Part shown: positions 27,222-36,792 of the stretch, piece after piece
Layout of the letters: every line of letters begins with the position of its first letter
How positions within the stretch are numbered: position 1 is the first letter of the stretch
Origin: Zoogloea sp. 1C4
GTDB taxonomy: Bacteria; Pseudomonadota; Gammaproteobacteria; Burkholderiales; Rhodocyclaceae
Assembly: GCF_009469605.1 (NCBI RefSeq)
Contig: NZ_SSXU01000004.1
Location: forward strand, 248,001 to 312,000
Reading direction: 5' to 3'
Length of the DNA stretch: 64,000 nucleotides
Notes under the pieces: generated by a model
The model's database searches: none
What the model was told of the DNA's origin: nothing
Seen by the model: the letters and a program-made list of their open reading frames with translations, nothing else
Program-made: the position numbers and the translations under genes

Positions 27222-28229
27222 TCAGCCCAGATGGCCGAGCAGCCGGGCTGCGGCTGCGGAAGGCGTGGTCTGGCCGGCCTCGACGGCCGCCTGCAAGCCG
27301 GGCAGATCCTGTTGAACCGCGGCGTGGCCTGCAAACCGGGCCCGCAGGCCCTGGTCAATGAGTTCCCACATCCACGCCCGGGCCTGTTGGCGCCGGCGCG
27401 CGTCGAACTCGCCGCTCCGTTTCATGGTGGAGCGGTAATCCTCAATGGTATTCCAGAATTCAGCGACGCCCTGCTTCTGCAACGCAGAAAGCATGAGCAC
27501 CGGCGGCGTCCAGTTGGGCGACGAATGGCGGAGCATCCCCAGCGCGCTCTTGATCTGCGAGCGGGCCACGTTGGCGGCCTGGGGGTTGATGTCGGCCTTG
27601 TTGATGACGATCAGGTCGGCGATCTCCATGATCCCCTTCTTGATCGCCTGCAGGTCGTCGCCGGCGTTGGGGAGCTGGAGCAGGCAGAAGATGTCGGCCA
27701 TGCCGGCCACGGCGGTCTCGGACTGGCCGACGCCGACGGTCTCGATGATGATGACGTCGAAGCCGGCGGCCTCGCACACCAGCATCGCCTCACGGGTCTT
27801 TTCGGCCACGCCGCCCAGGCTGCCGGCCGACGGGCTGGGGCGGATGAAGGCGCCGGTGTTCTGCGAGAGGAGTTCCATCCGGGTCTTGTCGCCCAGGATG
27901 GAGCCGCCGGTGACGCTGGAGGACGGATCGACCGCCAGCACCGCCACCTTGTGGCCCTGCTCGATGAGGTACAGGCCGAGGGCCTCGATGAAGGTGGATT
28001 TGCCGACGCCCGGCACCCCGGAGATGCCGATGCGCATCGAGTTGCCGGTGTGGGGCAGCAGGCCTTCGAGCACGCTGCGGGCCCGCGCCTTGTGGTCCGG
28101 GCGCTGGGATTCGATCAGGGTGATCGTCTTGGCGAGCGGACGCAGCTGATGCTTGAGCACGCCGTCGACCAGGGCCTGATCGATGGCGTCACGCTGCGGA
28201 ATGTCGGCAGGCATGTTCATGGAAGACAT
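27222..28229 (-). CDS. meaB: MeaB/ArgK-type GTPase, methylmalonyl-CoA mutase chaperone
   Basis: A 335-residue G3E GTPase. GVPGVGKST (residues 71–79) is the P-loop, ETVGVGQSE the switch region with the G3 Glu/Gly, and INKAD the G4 specificity motif. MeaB guards B12-dependent methylmalonyl-CoA mutase, gating cofactor loading and release of damaged cobalamin. It follows the mutase by 51 bp and precedes pccB by 36 bp, which supports that role rather than arginine transport. The ATG at 28229 is preferred to a TTG just before. Confidence 0.95.
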   Translation of the reverse strand: MSSMNMPADIPQRDAIDQALVDGVLKHQLRPLAKTITLIESQRPDHKARARSVLEGLLPHTGNSMRIGISGVPGVGKSTFIEALGLYLIEQGHKVAVLAVDPSSSVTGGSILGDKTRMELLSQNTGAFIRPSPSAGSLGGVAEKTREAMLVCEAAGFDVIIIETVGVGQSETAVAGMADIFCLLQLPNAGDDLQAIKKGIMEIADLIVINKADINPQAANVARSQIKSALGMLRHSSPNWTPPVLMLSALQKQGVAEFWNTIEDYRSTMKRSGEFDARRRQQARAWMWELIDQGLRARFAGHAAVQQDLPGLQAAVEAGQTTPSAAAARLLGHLG

Positions 28230-28280
28230 CAATGACGCGCACGCCGGCTTTCGCCGGCGCGCTGTTCCTCACGGGTAGGC

Positions 28281-30443
28281 TCAGGCCTTGCGGGCTGCGC
28301 GGATCTGCTTCAGCACTTCGCGGGCGGCGGTCGGGATCGGCGTGCCGGGCCCGAAGATGCCGGCCGCACCGGCCTTGTAGAGCGCGTCGTAGTCCTGGGC
28401 CGGGATCACGCCACCGACGAAGGTGATGATGTCGTCGGCGCCCTGATCCTTGAGGGCCTTGATGACGGCCGGCACCAGCGTCTTGTGGCCGGCGGCGAGG
28501 CTGGAGCAGCCCACCGCATGCACGTCGTTCTCGACGGCGTGACGGGCGGCTTCTTCCGGAGTCTGGAAGAGCGGGCCGATGTCGATGTCGAAGCCCAGGT
28601 CGGCGAAGGCCGAGGCCACCACCTTGGCGCCGCGGTCGTGACCGTCCTGGCCGAGCTTGGCGATCATGATGCGCGGACGGCGGCCTTCTTCGGCCACGAA
28701 GGCGTCGATGTCGGCCTTGAGGGCCTGCCAGTCTTCGTTGCCTTCGACCACCGAGTTGTAGATGCCGGAAACGGCCTGCGGGTTGGCGCGGTAGCGGCCG
28801 AAGACGACTTCCAGCGCGTCGGAGATCTCGCCGACGGTGGCGCGCAGGCGCACGGCCTTGACGGCCAGATCCAGCAGGTTGCCTTCGCCGGTCTTAGCGC
28901 ATTCGGTGAGGGCGGCCAGGGCCGCGTCGACGGCAGCCTGATCGCGGGTGGCGCGGATGCGGGCCAGGCGCTCGATCTGGGCCTCGCGCACGACGTGGTT
29001 GTCGATGTCGAGAATGTCGATCGGATCTTCCTTGGCGAGCTTGTACTTGTTGACGCCGACGATGACGTCCTTGCCGGAGTCGATGCGGGCCTGCTTTTCG
29101 GCGGCGCACTCTTCGACCTTCATCTTGGCCCAGCCGGATTCGACGGCTTTGGTCATGCCGCCCATGGCTTCGATCTCTTCGATCAGCGCCCAGGCCTTGT
29201 CGGCCATGTCCTGGGTGAGCTTTTCCATCATGTAGGAGCCGGCCCACGGGTCGACCACGTTACAGATGTGGGTCTCTTCCTGGATGATGATCTGGGTGTT
29301 GCGGGCGATGCGGGCCGAGAACTCGGTGGGCAGCGCGATGGCTTCGTCGAGGGCGTTGGTGTGCAGCGACTGGGTACCGCCGAACACCGCAGCCATGGCC
29401 TCGATGGTGGTGCGCACGACGTTGTTGTACGGGTCCTGCTCGGTGAGCGACCAGCCGGAGGTCTGGCTATGGGTGCGCAGCATCATGGACTTCTGGCTCT
29501 TCGGCTCGAACTGCTTCATGAGACGCCACCACAGCATGCGCGCGGCGCGCATCTTGGCGATCTCGAGGTAGAAGTTCATGCCCACCGCCCAGAAGAAGGA
29601 CAGACGGCCGGCGAAGGTGTCCACATCCATGCCGGACTTGATGCCGGTGCGCACGTATTCGACGCCGTCGGCGAGGGTGAAGGCCAGTTCGATGGCCTGG
29701 TTCGCGCCCGCTTCCTGGATGTGGTAGCCCGAGATCGAGATGCTGTTGAACTTGGGCATGTGGGTCGACGTGTAATTGAAGATATCGGCGATGATCTTCA
29801 TCGACGGCGTCGGCGGGTAGATGTAGGTGTTGCGGACCATGAACTCCTTGAGGATGTCGTTCTGGATGGTCCCGGACAGCTTGTCCTGCGAGACGCCCTG
29901 CTCTTCGGCGGCCACGATGTAGCCGGCGAGGATCGGCAGCACGGCGCCGTTCATGGTCATGGAGACGGAGATCTTGTCGAGGGGGATCTCGTTGAAGAGG
30001 ATCTTCATGTCCTCGACGGAGTCGATGGCCACGCCGGCCTTGCCGACGTCACCCACCACGCGGGGGTTATCGGAGTCGTAGCCGCGGTGGGTAGCCAGGT
30101 CGAAGGCCACCGACACGCCCTGACCGCCGGCGGCGAGCGCCTTGCGGTAGAAGGCGTTGGATTCCTCGGCGGTGGAGAAGCCGGCGTACTGGCGGATGGT
30201 CCAGGGGCGGGCGGCGTACATGGTGGCCTGGGGGCCGCGCAGGAAGGGCTCGAAACCCGGCAGGGTGTTGGCGTACTTGAGGCCTTCGAGATCGGCCGCA
30301 GTGTACAGCGGCTTGACCGTGATGCCTTCCGGCGTCACCCAGTTCAGCTTGGCGACATCGCCTTCAGGCGCCGACTTGGCGGCAGCCTTGTTCCAGGCGG
30401 CCAGATCGGGTTGGGGGAAGGTCGGTTCGTTGTTGTTCGCCAT
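28281..30443 (-). CDS. scpA: Methylmalonyl-CoA mutase, single-chain
   Basis: A 720-residue adenosylcobalamin-dependent mutase converting methylmalonyl-CoA to succinyl-CoA. The catalytic TIM barrel contains [22 protein letters not shown] and [12 protein letters not shown]; the C-terminal B12 domain has [13 protein letters not shown] with cobalt-ligand His602, then GCSSLAAGH and the GG of FVGGVIP. Both domains are in one chain, as in E. coli ScpA. GAGGG precedes the ATG; a longer in-frame start at 30584 would cover the regulatory gap. It is the first gene of the operon and divergent from the GntR regulator. Confidence 0.97.
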   Translation of the reverse strand: MANNNEPTFPQPDLAAWNKAAAKSAPEGDVAKLNWVTPEGITVKPLYTAADLEGLKYANTLPGFEPFLRGPQATMYAARPWTIRQYAGFSTAEESNAFYRKALAAGGQGVSVAFDLATHRGYDSDNPRVVGDVGKAGVAIDSVEDMKILFNEIPLDKISVSMTMNGAVLPILAGYIVAAEEQGVSQDKLSGTIQNDILKEFMVRNTYIYPPTPSMKIIADIFNYTSTHMPKFNSISISGYHIQEAGANQAIELAFTLADGVEYVRTGIKSGMDVDTFAGRLSFFWAVGMNFYLEIAKMRAARMLWWRLMKQFEPKSQKSMMLRTHSQTSGWSLTEQDPYNNVVRTTIEAMAAVFGGTQSLHTNALDEAIALPTEFSARIARNTQIIIQEETHICNVVDPWAGSYMMEKLTQDMADKAWALIEEIEAMGGMTKAVESGWAKMKVEECAAEKQARIDSGKDVIVGVNKYKLAKEDPIDILDIDNHVVREAQIERLARIRATRDQAAVDAALAALTECAKTGEGNLLDLAVKAVRLRATVGEISDALEVVFGRYRANPQAVSGIYNSVVEGNEDWQALKADIDAFVAEEGRRPRIMIAKLGQDGHDRGAKVVASAFADLGFDIDIGPLFQTPEEAARHAVENDVHAVGCSSLAAGHKTLVPAVIKALKDQGADDIITFVGGVIPAQDYDALYKAGAAGIFGPGTPIPTAAREVLKQIRAARKA

Positions 30444-30692
30444 GGTTCTACCCTCGCTAGTGCGGGCCGCGGAAGCAGCCTCTTTTCTGTCCTGAAGACG
30501 TGTCGCCCGTTGCGGCCGACCCGGTCGATGCGCCGGACTCGTCTGCAAACCGGGACGCCAGTACCGGCCGTGGTCCCAGACCACGGCCGGCTGCCGTGCC
30601 CTGCGCGGGCAGTTTTCTCCCTCCCTCTGTTTTTCGAGCGTCGATGGCCGAGGCCACCGGGCTGCAACAAGGTTTACTTCCCGCGCAGGAAC

Positions 30693-30721
30693 TTGACTTG
30701 CTATCCACGGGATAATACTTT
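30693..30721 (+). promoter_or_regulatory. Candidate sigma-70 promoter of the GntR gene
   Basis: TTGACT and TACTTT are separated by 17 bp. The predicted start of transcription falls inside the adjacent 16-bp palindrome, which fits autorepression. Confidence 0.4.
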
Positions 30722-30737
30722 ATCCATAATTATGGAT
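30722..30737. promoter_or_regulatory. 16-bp palindrome, probable GntR/FCD operator
   Basis: ATCCATAA and TTATGGAT form a perfect dyad in the divergent region between the mutase and GntR genes. The spacing is of the kind used by dimeric FadR/FCD regulators. It covers the first candidate ATG of the regulator gene (30732), so binding would block transcription start or translation initiation. Confidence 0.55.
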
Positions 30738-31454
30738 GCAATACCCGAAACCACCTCATCCACCCACAACTCCACATCCTCCATGAACGCCGGCCGCATC
30801 GCCCCCCTCGCCCTCTACCAGGAAGTCGCCGAACGCCTGCGCCAGCGCATCTTTGCCCACGAACTCCCCCCTGGCACCTGGGTCGATGAGCAGGCCCTCG
30901 CAGCCGACTACGGCATCTCCCGCACGCCGCTGCGCGAAGCCCTCAAGGTGCTTGCCGCCGAGGGTCTGGTGACGCTCAAGCCGCGCCGCGGCTGCTACGT
31001 CACAGAAATTTCCGAGCGCGATCTGGACGAGATTTTCACCGTGCTGTCGCTCCTCGAAGGGCAGTGTGCTGCCGACACCACCCACAAGGCCACCGAGGAA
31101 GACCTCGCCCGCCTGCGCAGCATCCACGACGACCTGGAGCGCGCCGCCGCCGACAAGGATATCGACGGTTTCTTCGAGGCCAACCAGACCTTCCACCAGG
31201 AAGTCCAGCTGATCGCCGACAACCGCTGGCTGACCCAGACCATCACCGATCTGCGCAAGGTCATCAAGCTGTCGCGGCACCACTCGCTGTTCAGCGAGGG
31301 CCGGCTGGAACAATCCCTGGCCGAGCACCGGCTCATCCTCGAGGCCCTTGGCCGCCGCGACGCCACCGGCATCGAACGGGCGATGCGCGACCACATCTCC
31401 AGCGGCCGCCGGGCGCTGGCCAAGATCGCGTCCCGCAAGGAAAGCACGGCCTGA
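30732..31454 (+). CDS. GntR-family regulator with FCD domain
   Basis: Up to 240 residues. LYQEVAERLRQRIFAHELPPGTWVDEQALAADYGISRTPLREALKVLAAEGLVTLKPRRGCYV is the GntR winged helix (first quarter of the protein); the C-terminal helical FCD domain has HQEVQLIADNRW and SLAEHRLILEAL, in which the conserved His and Glu residues can bind a metal and carboxylate ligand. The ATG at 30732 lies within the palindrome with no ribosome site; the ATG at 30783 (MNAGRIAPL) is an equally good start giving 223 residues. It is divergent from the propionyl-CoA operon and probably represses it, responding to a pathway acid or CoA ester. Confidence 0.85.
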   Translation: MDAIPETTSSTHNSTSSMNAGRIAPLALYQEVAERLRQRIFAHELPPGTWVDEQALAADYGISRTPLREALKVLAAEGLVTLKPRRGCYVTEISERDLDEIFTVLSLLEGQCAADTTHKATEEDLARLRSIHDDLERAAADKDIDGFFEANQTFHQEVQLIADNRWLTQTITDLRKVIKLSRHHSLFSEGRLEQSLAEHRLILEALGRRDATGIERAMRDHISSGRRALAKIASRKESTA

Positions 31455-31477
31455 AGCAACCCGCGGCGCCAGAAAGA

Positions 31478-31514
31478 CAAAACCCCCGTCCGGTCGCCCG
31501 GCGGGGGTTTTTGT
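31478..31514. terminator. Bidirectional terminator between GntR and actP
   Basis: AAAACCCCCG (31479–31488) pairs with CGGGGGTTTT (31502–31511), with T-runs on both strands. It serves the convergent GntR gene and actP. Confidence 0.9.
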
Positions 31515-31545
31515 TTGACCATGCGCCCCGAAGGGCGCATCGGGA

Positions 31546-33210
31546 TCAGTGGCTGCTGGCTTCAGCAGCACCAAAACCGGTCTGGGCACGCACGTACTGG
31601 TCTTCAAACGCAGCACGCTCAGCCTGGGCTTCGGCGCTGTTGTCGAGCTTGGACACGATGAACGTGATCAGGAAGGCCAGGGGCATGGAGAACAGGGCCG
31701 GCTGGTCGTACGGGAACAGCGCCTGGGCGTTGCCTAGCACGGTGACCCACACGGATTTGGAGAACACCACCAGCAGCACCGCCGCCACGAGGCCGGCGTA
31801 ACCGCCCGCAATCGCGCCACGGGTGGTCAGACCCCGCCAGTACATGGAGAGGATCAGCACCGGGAAGTTGGCGGAAGCAGCGATACCGAAGGCCAGGGCC
31901 ACCATGAACGCCACGTTCATCTTCTCGAAGGCGATGCCGAGGACGATGGCCACGAGGCCCAGGCCGACGGACGCAAAACGGGACACGCGCAGCTCTTCGG
32001 TCTCGGTCGCCTTGCCCTTGCGGATCACGCGGGCGTAGATGTCATGGGAGATGGCAGCCGCACCGGCCAGCGCCAGACCGGACACCACGGCCAGGATGGT
32101 CGCGAAGGCCACGGCCGACAGGAAGCCCAGCAGCAGGTTGCCACCCACGGCCTTGGCCAGGTGCATGGCGATCATGTTGCCGCCGCCGACGATCTTGCCG
32201 CCGATCTTGCCACCTTCGAAGAACTCGGGGTTCTGGCCGACGATGATGATGGCCGCGAAGCCCATCAGCAGGATGACGTTGAAGAAGTAGGCCACGAAAC
32301 CGGACGCGTAGAGCACCGACTTGCGGGCTTCCTTGGCGTTGGTCACGGTGAAGAAGCGCATCAGGATGTGCGGCAGGCCGGCGGTACCGAACATCAGGCC
32401 AAGGCCCAGCGACAGGGCGGTGACCGGATCCGGCAGCAGCGAGCCCGGGAACAGCAGCTTTTCGCCCAGCGAGTGCAGCGAGATCGCCTGGCTCATCATG
32501 TTCTCGAAGCTGAAGCCGAACTGGGACATGGCCAGCACCATCACCAGCGTGCCGCCGGCGAGGAGCATGCAGGCCTTGATGATCTGCACCCAGGTGGTGG
32601 CAACCATGCCGCCGAAGGTCACGTACACCATCATCAGCGCGCCAACGACGAACAGGGCGATGTTGTAGTCCAGACCGAACAGCAGCTTGATCAACTGACC
32701 GGCACCGACCATCTGCGCCACCAGGTAGAAACACACCACGGTCAGCGAGGACACCGCCGCCATCGTGCGCACCTTGCCCTGGTTGAGGCGGTAGGAGGTG
32801 ATATCGGCGAAGGTGAACTTGCCGAGGTTACGCAGGCGCTCGGCCATCAGGAACAGGATGATGGGCCAGCCGGCGAAGAAGGCGATCATGTAGATGTAGC
32901 CATCGACGCCCTTGGTGTAGACCAGCGCGGTGAGGCCCAGCAGGGTCGCGGCCGACATGTAGTCGCCGGCGATCGCGAGGCCGTTCTGGAAGCCGGTGAT
33001 GCCGCCGCCCGCGGTGTAGAAGTCGGACGCCGACTTGGTGCGGCCAGCCGCCCAGTAGGTGATGCCGAGGGTCATCGAGACGAACAGCACGAACATCCCG
33101 ATGGCGTGCAGGTTGAGCGGCTGCTTTTCGGTGGCGGAGATCGCGTCACCGGCGAAAGACAGGGCCGGCGCGAGGAGCGCCAGCAGCGCGAGATTCAGAC
33201 GGGCCAGCAT
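31546..33210 (-). CDS. actP: Acetate permease ActP (sodium:solute symporter)
   Basis: A 554-residue member of the SSS family with an N-terminal signal-like segment ([17 protein letters not shown]) and about 13 further hydrophobic helices. The core [25 protein letters not shown] and the SSS signature [25 protein letters not shown] are those of ActP-type acetate/glycolate/propionate symporters. Its ATG overlaps the stop of the DUF485 gene by one base (TAATG), so translation is coupled. It would supply acetate or propionate for the acyl-CoA and PHA pathways. Confidence 0.92.
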   Translation of the reverse strand: MLARLNLALLALLAPALSFAGDAISATEKQPLNLHAIGMFVLFVSMTLGITYWAAGRTKSASDFYTAGGGITGFQNGLAIAGDYMSAATLLGLTALVYTKGVDGYIYMIAFFAGWPIILFLMAERLRNLGKFTFADITSYRLNQGKVRTMAAVSSLTVVCFYLVAQMVGAGQLIKLLFGLDYNIALFVVGALMMVYVTFGGMVATTWVQIIKACMLLAGGTLVMVLAMSQFGFSFENMMSQAISLHSLGEKLLFPGSLLPDPVTALSLGLGLMFGTAGLPHILMRFFTVTNAKEARKSVLYASGFVAYFFNVILLMGFAAIIIVGQNPEFFEGGKIGGKIVGGGNMIAMHLAKAVGGNLLLGFLSAVAFATILAVVSGLALAGAAAISHDIYARVIRKGKATETEELRVSRFASVGLGLVAIVLGIAFEKMNVAFMVALAFGIAASANFPVLILSMYWRGLTTRGAIAGGYAGLVAAVLLVVFSKSVWVTVLGNAQALFPYDQPALFSMPLAFLITFIVSKLDNSAEAQAERAAFEDQYVRAQTGFGAAEASSH

Positions 33211-33545
33211 TACTTCACCTCCTTGGATGCATCACGGATGACTTCGGCGGTGATCTCGTCGAACTCGCCATTGGCGCGCTTCACGTAGACCGCGGTCAGC
33301 ACCCAGAAGAAGATGAACATGAACAGCTCGAAGGCGATCCCGACGGTGAGGTAGGAACCTTCGGACAGACGCTTGCCGATCACTTGCGGCTGGAAGGCCA
33401 CGACCATGAAGAAGCCGTAGAAGATCGTCAGGACGATCACGGACAGGATGGTGGCAAAGCCCTGGCGCTTGGACACCAGTTCGGCAAAGCGCGGGTTGCG
33501 TCTGATGCGTGCGTAAACCGCACTCTGAGACGAGGTGCTCGACAT
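33210..33545 (-). CDS. yjcH: DUF485 membrane protein (YjcH-like partner of ActP)
   Basis: A 111-residue inner-membrane protein with two transmembrane helices ([23 protein letters not shown] and [24 protein letters not shown]) and the DUF485 signature [12 protein letters not shown]. In E. coli yjcH stands between acs and actP. GGAGGG lies just before the ATG. A longer in-frame start at 33707 would cover the promoter gap. It is translationally coupled to actP; acs is not adjacent here. Confidence 0.92.
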   Translation of the reverse strand: MSSTSSQSAVYARIRRNPRFAELVSKRQGFATILSVIVLTIFYGFFMVVAFQPQVIGKRLSEGSYLTVGIAFELFMFIFFWVLTAVYVKRANGEFDEITAEVIRDASKEVK

Positions 33546-33698
33546 GATTTCCCTCCCTATGGAAATGCATTGAATGCGGCGCGATCTGCCTGTTGGACCC
33601 AAACGGCGATCAGAGCGAATATTTTTTATGGATGCTTCTCGCAGGGCGAAGCCGCGCCAATACAACGCCCAGCCGGATGATATAACATACAGAAGACT

Positions 33699-33716
33699 CC
33701 ATACCACGCCGTATGG
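33699..33716. promoter_or_regulatory. Inverted repeat in the actP/enoyl-CoA hydratase divergent region
   Basis: CCATAC and GTATGG with a 6-bp spacer, in an AT-rich 231-bp gap between yjcH and the enoyl-CoA hydratase gene. It sits 61–78 bp before the hydratase ATG, where an operator would be expected. No regulator gene is adjacent. Confidence 0.4.
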
Positions 33717-33776
33717 AAATATTTTTGCACCGCATCAAATAATTTTATCGACCCCAGCCGACGGAACCGCCCACCC

Positions 33777-34559
33777 ATGCCCGGAGAAATCCTCTTCTGC
33801 CAGGATGCTGGCATCGCCACCCTGACCCTCTCCAACCCGGACAAGCTCAACGCCGTCGATGCCGGCATGTGGCGCGGCCTGCAGCGCCGCATGAGCGAAC
33901 TCAACGCCGACCCCGACCTGCGCTGCGTGGTGCTGCGCGGCGCCGGCGACAAGGCCTTCGCGGCCGGCGGCGACATCGAGGAGTTCCTGGTCGTGCGCGC
34001 CACCGTGGACGACGCCCTGCACTATCACGAGGAACTCGTGGCCGCCGCCCTCGACGCCATCCGCGCCTGCCCGGTGCCCACCGTGGCGATGATCCAGGGC
34101 GCCTGCATCGGCGGCGGCGTGGAGATCGCCGGCTGCTGCGATATCCGCATCGCCGGCGAATCGAGCCGCTTCGGCGCGCCGATCAACAAGCTGGGCTTTT
34201 CGATGTATCCGGGCGAGATGGCCGGCCTGCTGGAACTCGTCGGCCCCGCGGTGCTGCTCGAGATCCTGCTCGAAGGCCGCATCCTCAACGCCCGCGAAGC
34301 CCTCGCCAAGGGCCTGCTGACCCGGGTGGTGGACGACGAAGAGGTCGAGAAGGAAGCCCTCGCCACCGCCGGCCGCATCGTGAGGGGCGCACCGCTGGTC
34401 GCCCGCTGGCACAAGCAATGGGTGCATCGCCTGATGAAAGGCACGCCCCTCACAGCCGAAGAAAAGCGCGCCGCCTTCGATTTTCTGGCCACCGACGACT
34501 ACAAGGAAGGCCTGGACGCCTTCCTGGGCAAACGTTCGCCGGTGTTCAAGGGGCGCTGA
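33777..34559 (+). CDS. Enoyl-CoA hydratase/isomerase family protein
   Basis: A 260-residue crotonase-fold protein. LRGAGDKAFAAGGDIEEF is the first oxyanion-hole segment and MIQGACIGGGVEIAGCCDIRIAGESSRFGAPINKLGFSMYPGE the second with the helix that normally bears the catalytic Glu. The position of the second catalytic Glu is occupied by Met–Tyr (SMYPGEMAG), so it may be a decarboxylase or isomerase variant rather than a true hydratase. It is monocistronic and divergent from the actP operon. Confidence 0.87.
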   Translation: MPGEILFCQDAGIATLTLSNPDKLNAVDAGMWRGLQRRMSELNADPDLRCVVLRGAGDKAFAAGGDIEEFLVVRATVDDALHYHEELVAAALDAIRACPVPTVAMIQGACIGGGVEIAGCCDIRIAGESSRFGAPINKLGFSMYPGEMAGLLELVGPAVLLEILLEGRILNAREALAKGLLTRVVDDEEVEKEALATAGRIVRGAPLVARWHKQWVHRLMKGTPLTAEEKRAAFDFLATDDYKEGLDAFLGKRSPVFKGR

Positions 34560-34568
34560 AGCCCCTCG

Positions 34569-35237
34569 TCAGCCCGCCTGCCAGCGGGCGAGCAGCGCGG
34601 CCCGGTGGGGCACCAGCTGTTTCACCGCCACATCGAGCACCGGGCCGGTGAGGGTGTGGCCGGAGCACTCCGCGGCCAGCACCACGTCGGTTTCGCCCAC
34701 CGCCACCCGCAGCGGGCCCTGGGCCTGTTGCAGGCGCGTCTGGCGATGGGACGCATCCAGAAAAATGTGGCCGTTGGTGAGGTTGAGCTTGCCCTCGATC
34801 TGGGTCGGCTTGCCGTTCGACAGCAGCGCATCCACCCGGCAGCCCACCAGCCGGTATTCATTGACGAGGGCCAGGGCCTGGCTGCGCAGGTAGGCCGCCT
34901 GGTCCGCCTCTCCGGCCGGCAGGCGCGCGGCGGCGCGGGCGGCCAGGGTTGCCACCTCGGCGTCGGTGAGATGGGGCGCGGCCTCGACGATGCGCGCCGG
35001 CTCGATGCGGGCGACCGCCCTCGCCACGGCGTCGAGCCGGTGGTGGTGCTTGACGACCCGCACCTCGGCCTTGGCCAGCTGCTTGCCGGCGATCACCGGC
35101 AGGCCCTGGATCACCGTCGGGCCCAGCAGTTCGGCCAGCTTCTGGCAAAGCCGCGCGTGGTCGAGGGCGGCCACGGATGCGGGGACGGCCAGTTCGAGAT
35201 CGAACTGGAGCTGGAGGCGGACATTGGCTGCGGACAT
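34569..35237 (-). CDS. Conserved-looking protein of unknown function
   Basis: A 222-residue soluble protein with no signal, membrane helix or recognisable motif. It starts SAANVRLQLQFDLELAVPASVAALDHARLCQKLAELLG and ends LVPHRAALLARWQAG. Amino-acid composition and GC-rich third codon positions favour this strand over the long opposite frame (34605–35258), whose protein is Gly/His/Arg-rich as antisense frames are. It lies 9 bp from the convergent hydratase gene and 62 bp downstream of the TauE gene, so it may belong to the EVE–TauE unit. Confidence 0.65.
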   Translation of the reverse strand: MSAANVRLQLQFDLELAVPASVAALDHARLCQKLAELLGPTVIQGLPVIAGKQLAKAEVRVVKHHHRLDAVARAVARIEPARIVEAAPHLTDAEVATLAARAAARLPAGEADQAAYLRSQALALVNEYRLVGCRVDALLSNGKPTQIEGKLNLTNGHIFLDASHRQTRLQQAQGPLRVAVGETDVVLAAECSGHTLTGPVLDVAVKQLVPHRAALLARWQAG

Positions 35238-35299
35238 GGAACCACCCGAACGGTATAGGTCGGAAGGTTCACGGACAGAAACCCGCCCACTTTAGGCGT

Positions 35300-36108
35300 T
35301 CAGCTCCCCAGCACGGTGTGCAGCATCTTGGCCGACAGCAGCACCAGCACGCCGGCGAAGATCTTCTTCAGCGTGGCCACCGGCAGCTTGTGGGCCAGCC
35401 GGGCGCCGACGGGCGCGGTGAGGCTGGAGAGCAGGCTCAGGAGCACCAGCGCCGGCAGGTAGACGAAACCCACCGACCACTCGGGCAGGCCCTGCACCGA
35501 CCAGCCATTGATCAGATAACCCAGCGCGCCGGCCAGGGCGATCGGCAGGCCGATGGCGGCCGAGGTGCCGATGGCGTTGTGCACCTTCACGTTGCACCAG
35601 GTCATGAAGGGTACAGACAGGGAGCCGCCACCGATCGCCACCAGCGACGAGATCGCGCCGATCACGCCGCCCACGCCGATCAGCCCGGCGGTGCCCGGCA
35701 GCTCGCGGGTGGGCTTGGGTTTCACGTTGAGGATCATCTGCACCGCCACGTAGGCGGTGAAGCACGCAAAAAAGATCGCCAGCGGCTTCGTGGGCGCCTG
35801 GGACGCGACGAAGGTGCCGGCAAAGGTGCCCGCCAGCACACCCGGGGCGATGCCCTTGACGATGTCCCAGCGCACCGCGCCGTGGGCGTGGTGGGCGCGC
35901 AGGCTGGATATCGAGGTGACCACGATGCCGGCCATCGAGGTACCCAGCGCCAGATGCACCATGTGCTCCTTCGGAAAACCCTGGGCGGCGAACAGCGTGG
36001 TGAGCATCGGCACCATGATCGCGCCCCCGCCCACGCCGAGCAGCCCGGCGAAGAAGCCGACGAAGGCCCCGAGGGCGAGATAGGCGGCCAGCCATTCGAT
36101 ACCGATGT

Positions 36109-36112
<4 letters not shown>
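35300..36112 (-). CDS. TauE/SafE-family sulfite/sulfonate exporter-like permease
   Basis: A 270-residue membrane protein with about eight hydrophobic helices. The two inverted-repeat motifs are visible as GFFAGLLGVGGGAIMVP and GVIGAISSLVAIGGGSLSVP, the TauE/SafE signature. The ATG overlaps the EVE gene stop by 4 bp (ATGA), so translation is coupled. The exported anion could be sulfite, sulfoacetate or another organic acid. A second family member occurs at 43572. Confidence 0.9.
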
Positions 36113-36594
<482 letters not shown>

Positions 36595-36792
36595 CGGGGG
36601 CTCCTTGTTGGACATGGGCGCCCCGGCACGATCGACAGGGGCAACCTGCGACGTTTTCGCCGAATTCGCCCCGCGACACAAGCGGGATGTCCGCGCCCGC
36701 CGCCGAACCGCCTCCGCACGGCTATGATGTCGGGGCATTCCCGATCAATCCCGGCTAGCCTGCCCACCCGACCCACGAGCGAGGCCTCCGCC

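Noticed and set aside
34605-35258. A 217-codon plus-strand frame
   Set aside because: It opposes the 34569–35237 gene. Its protein is Gly/His/Arg-rich, while the minus-strand frame has balanced composition.
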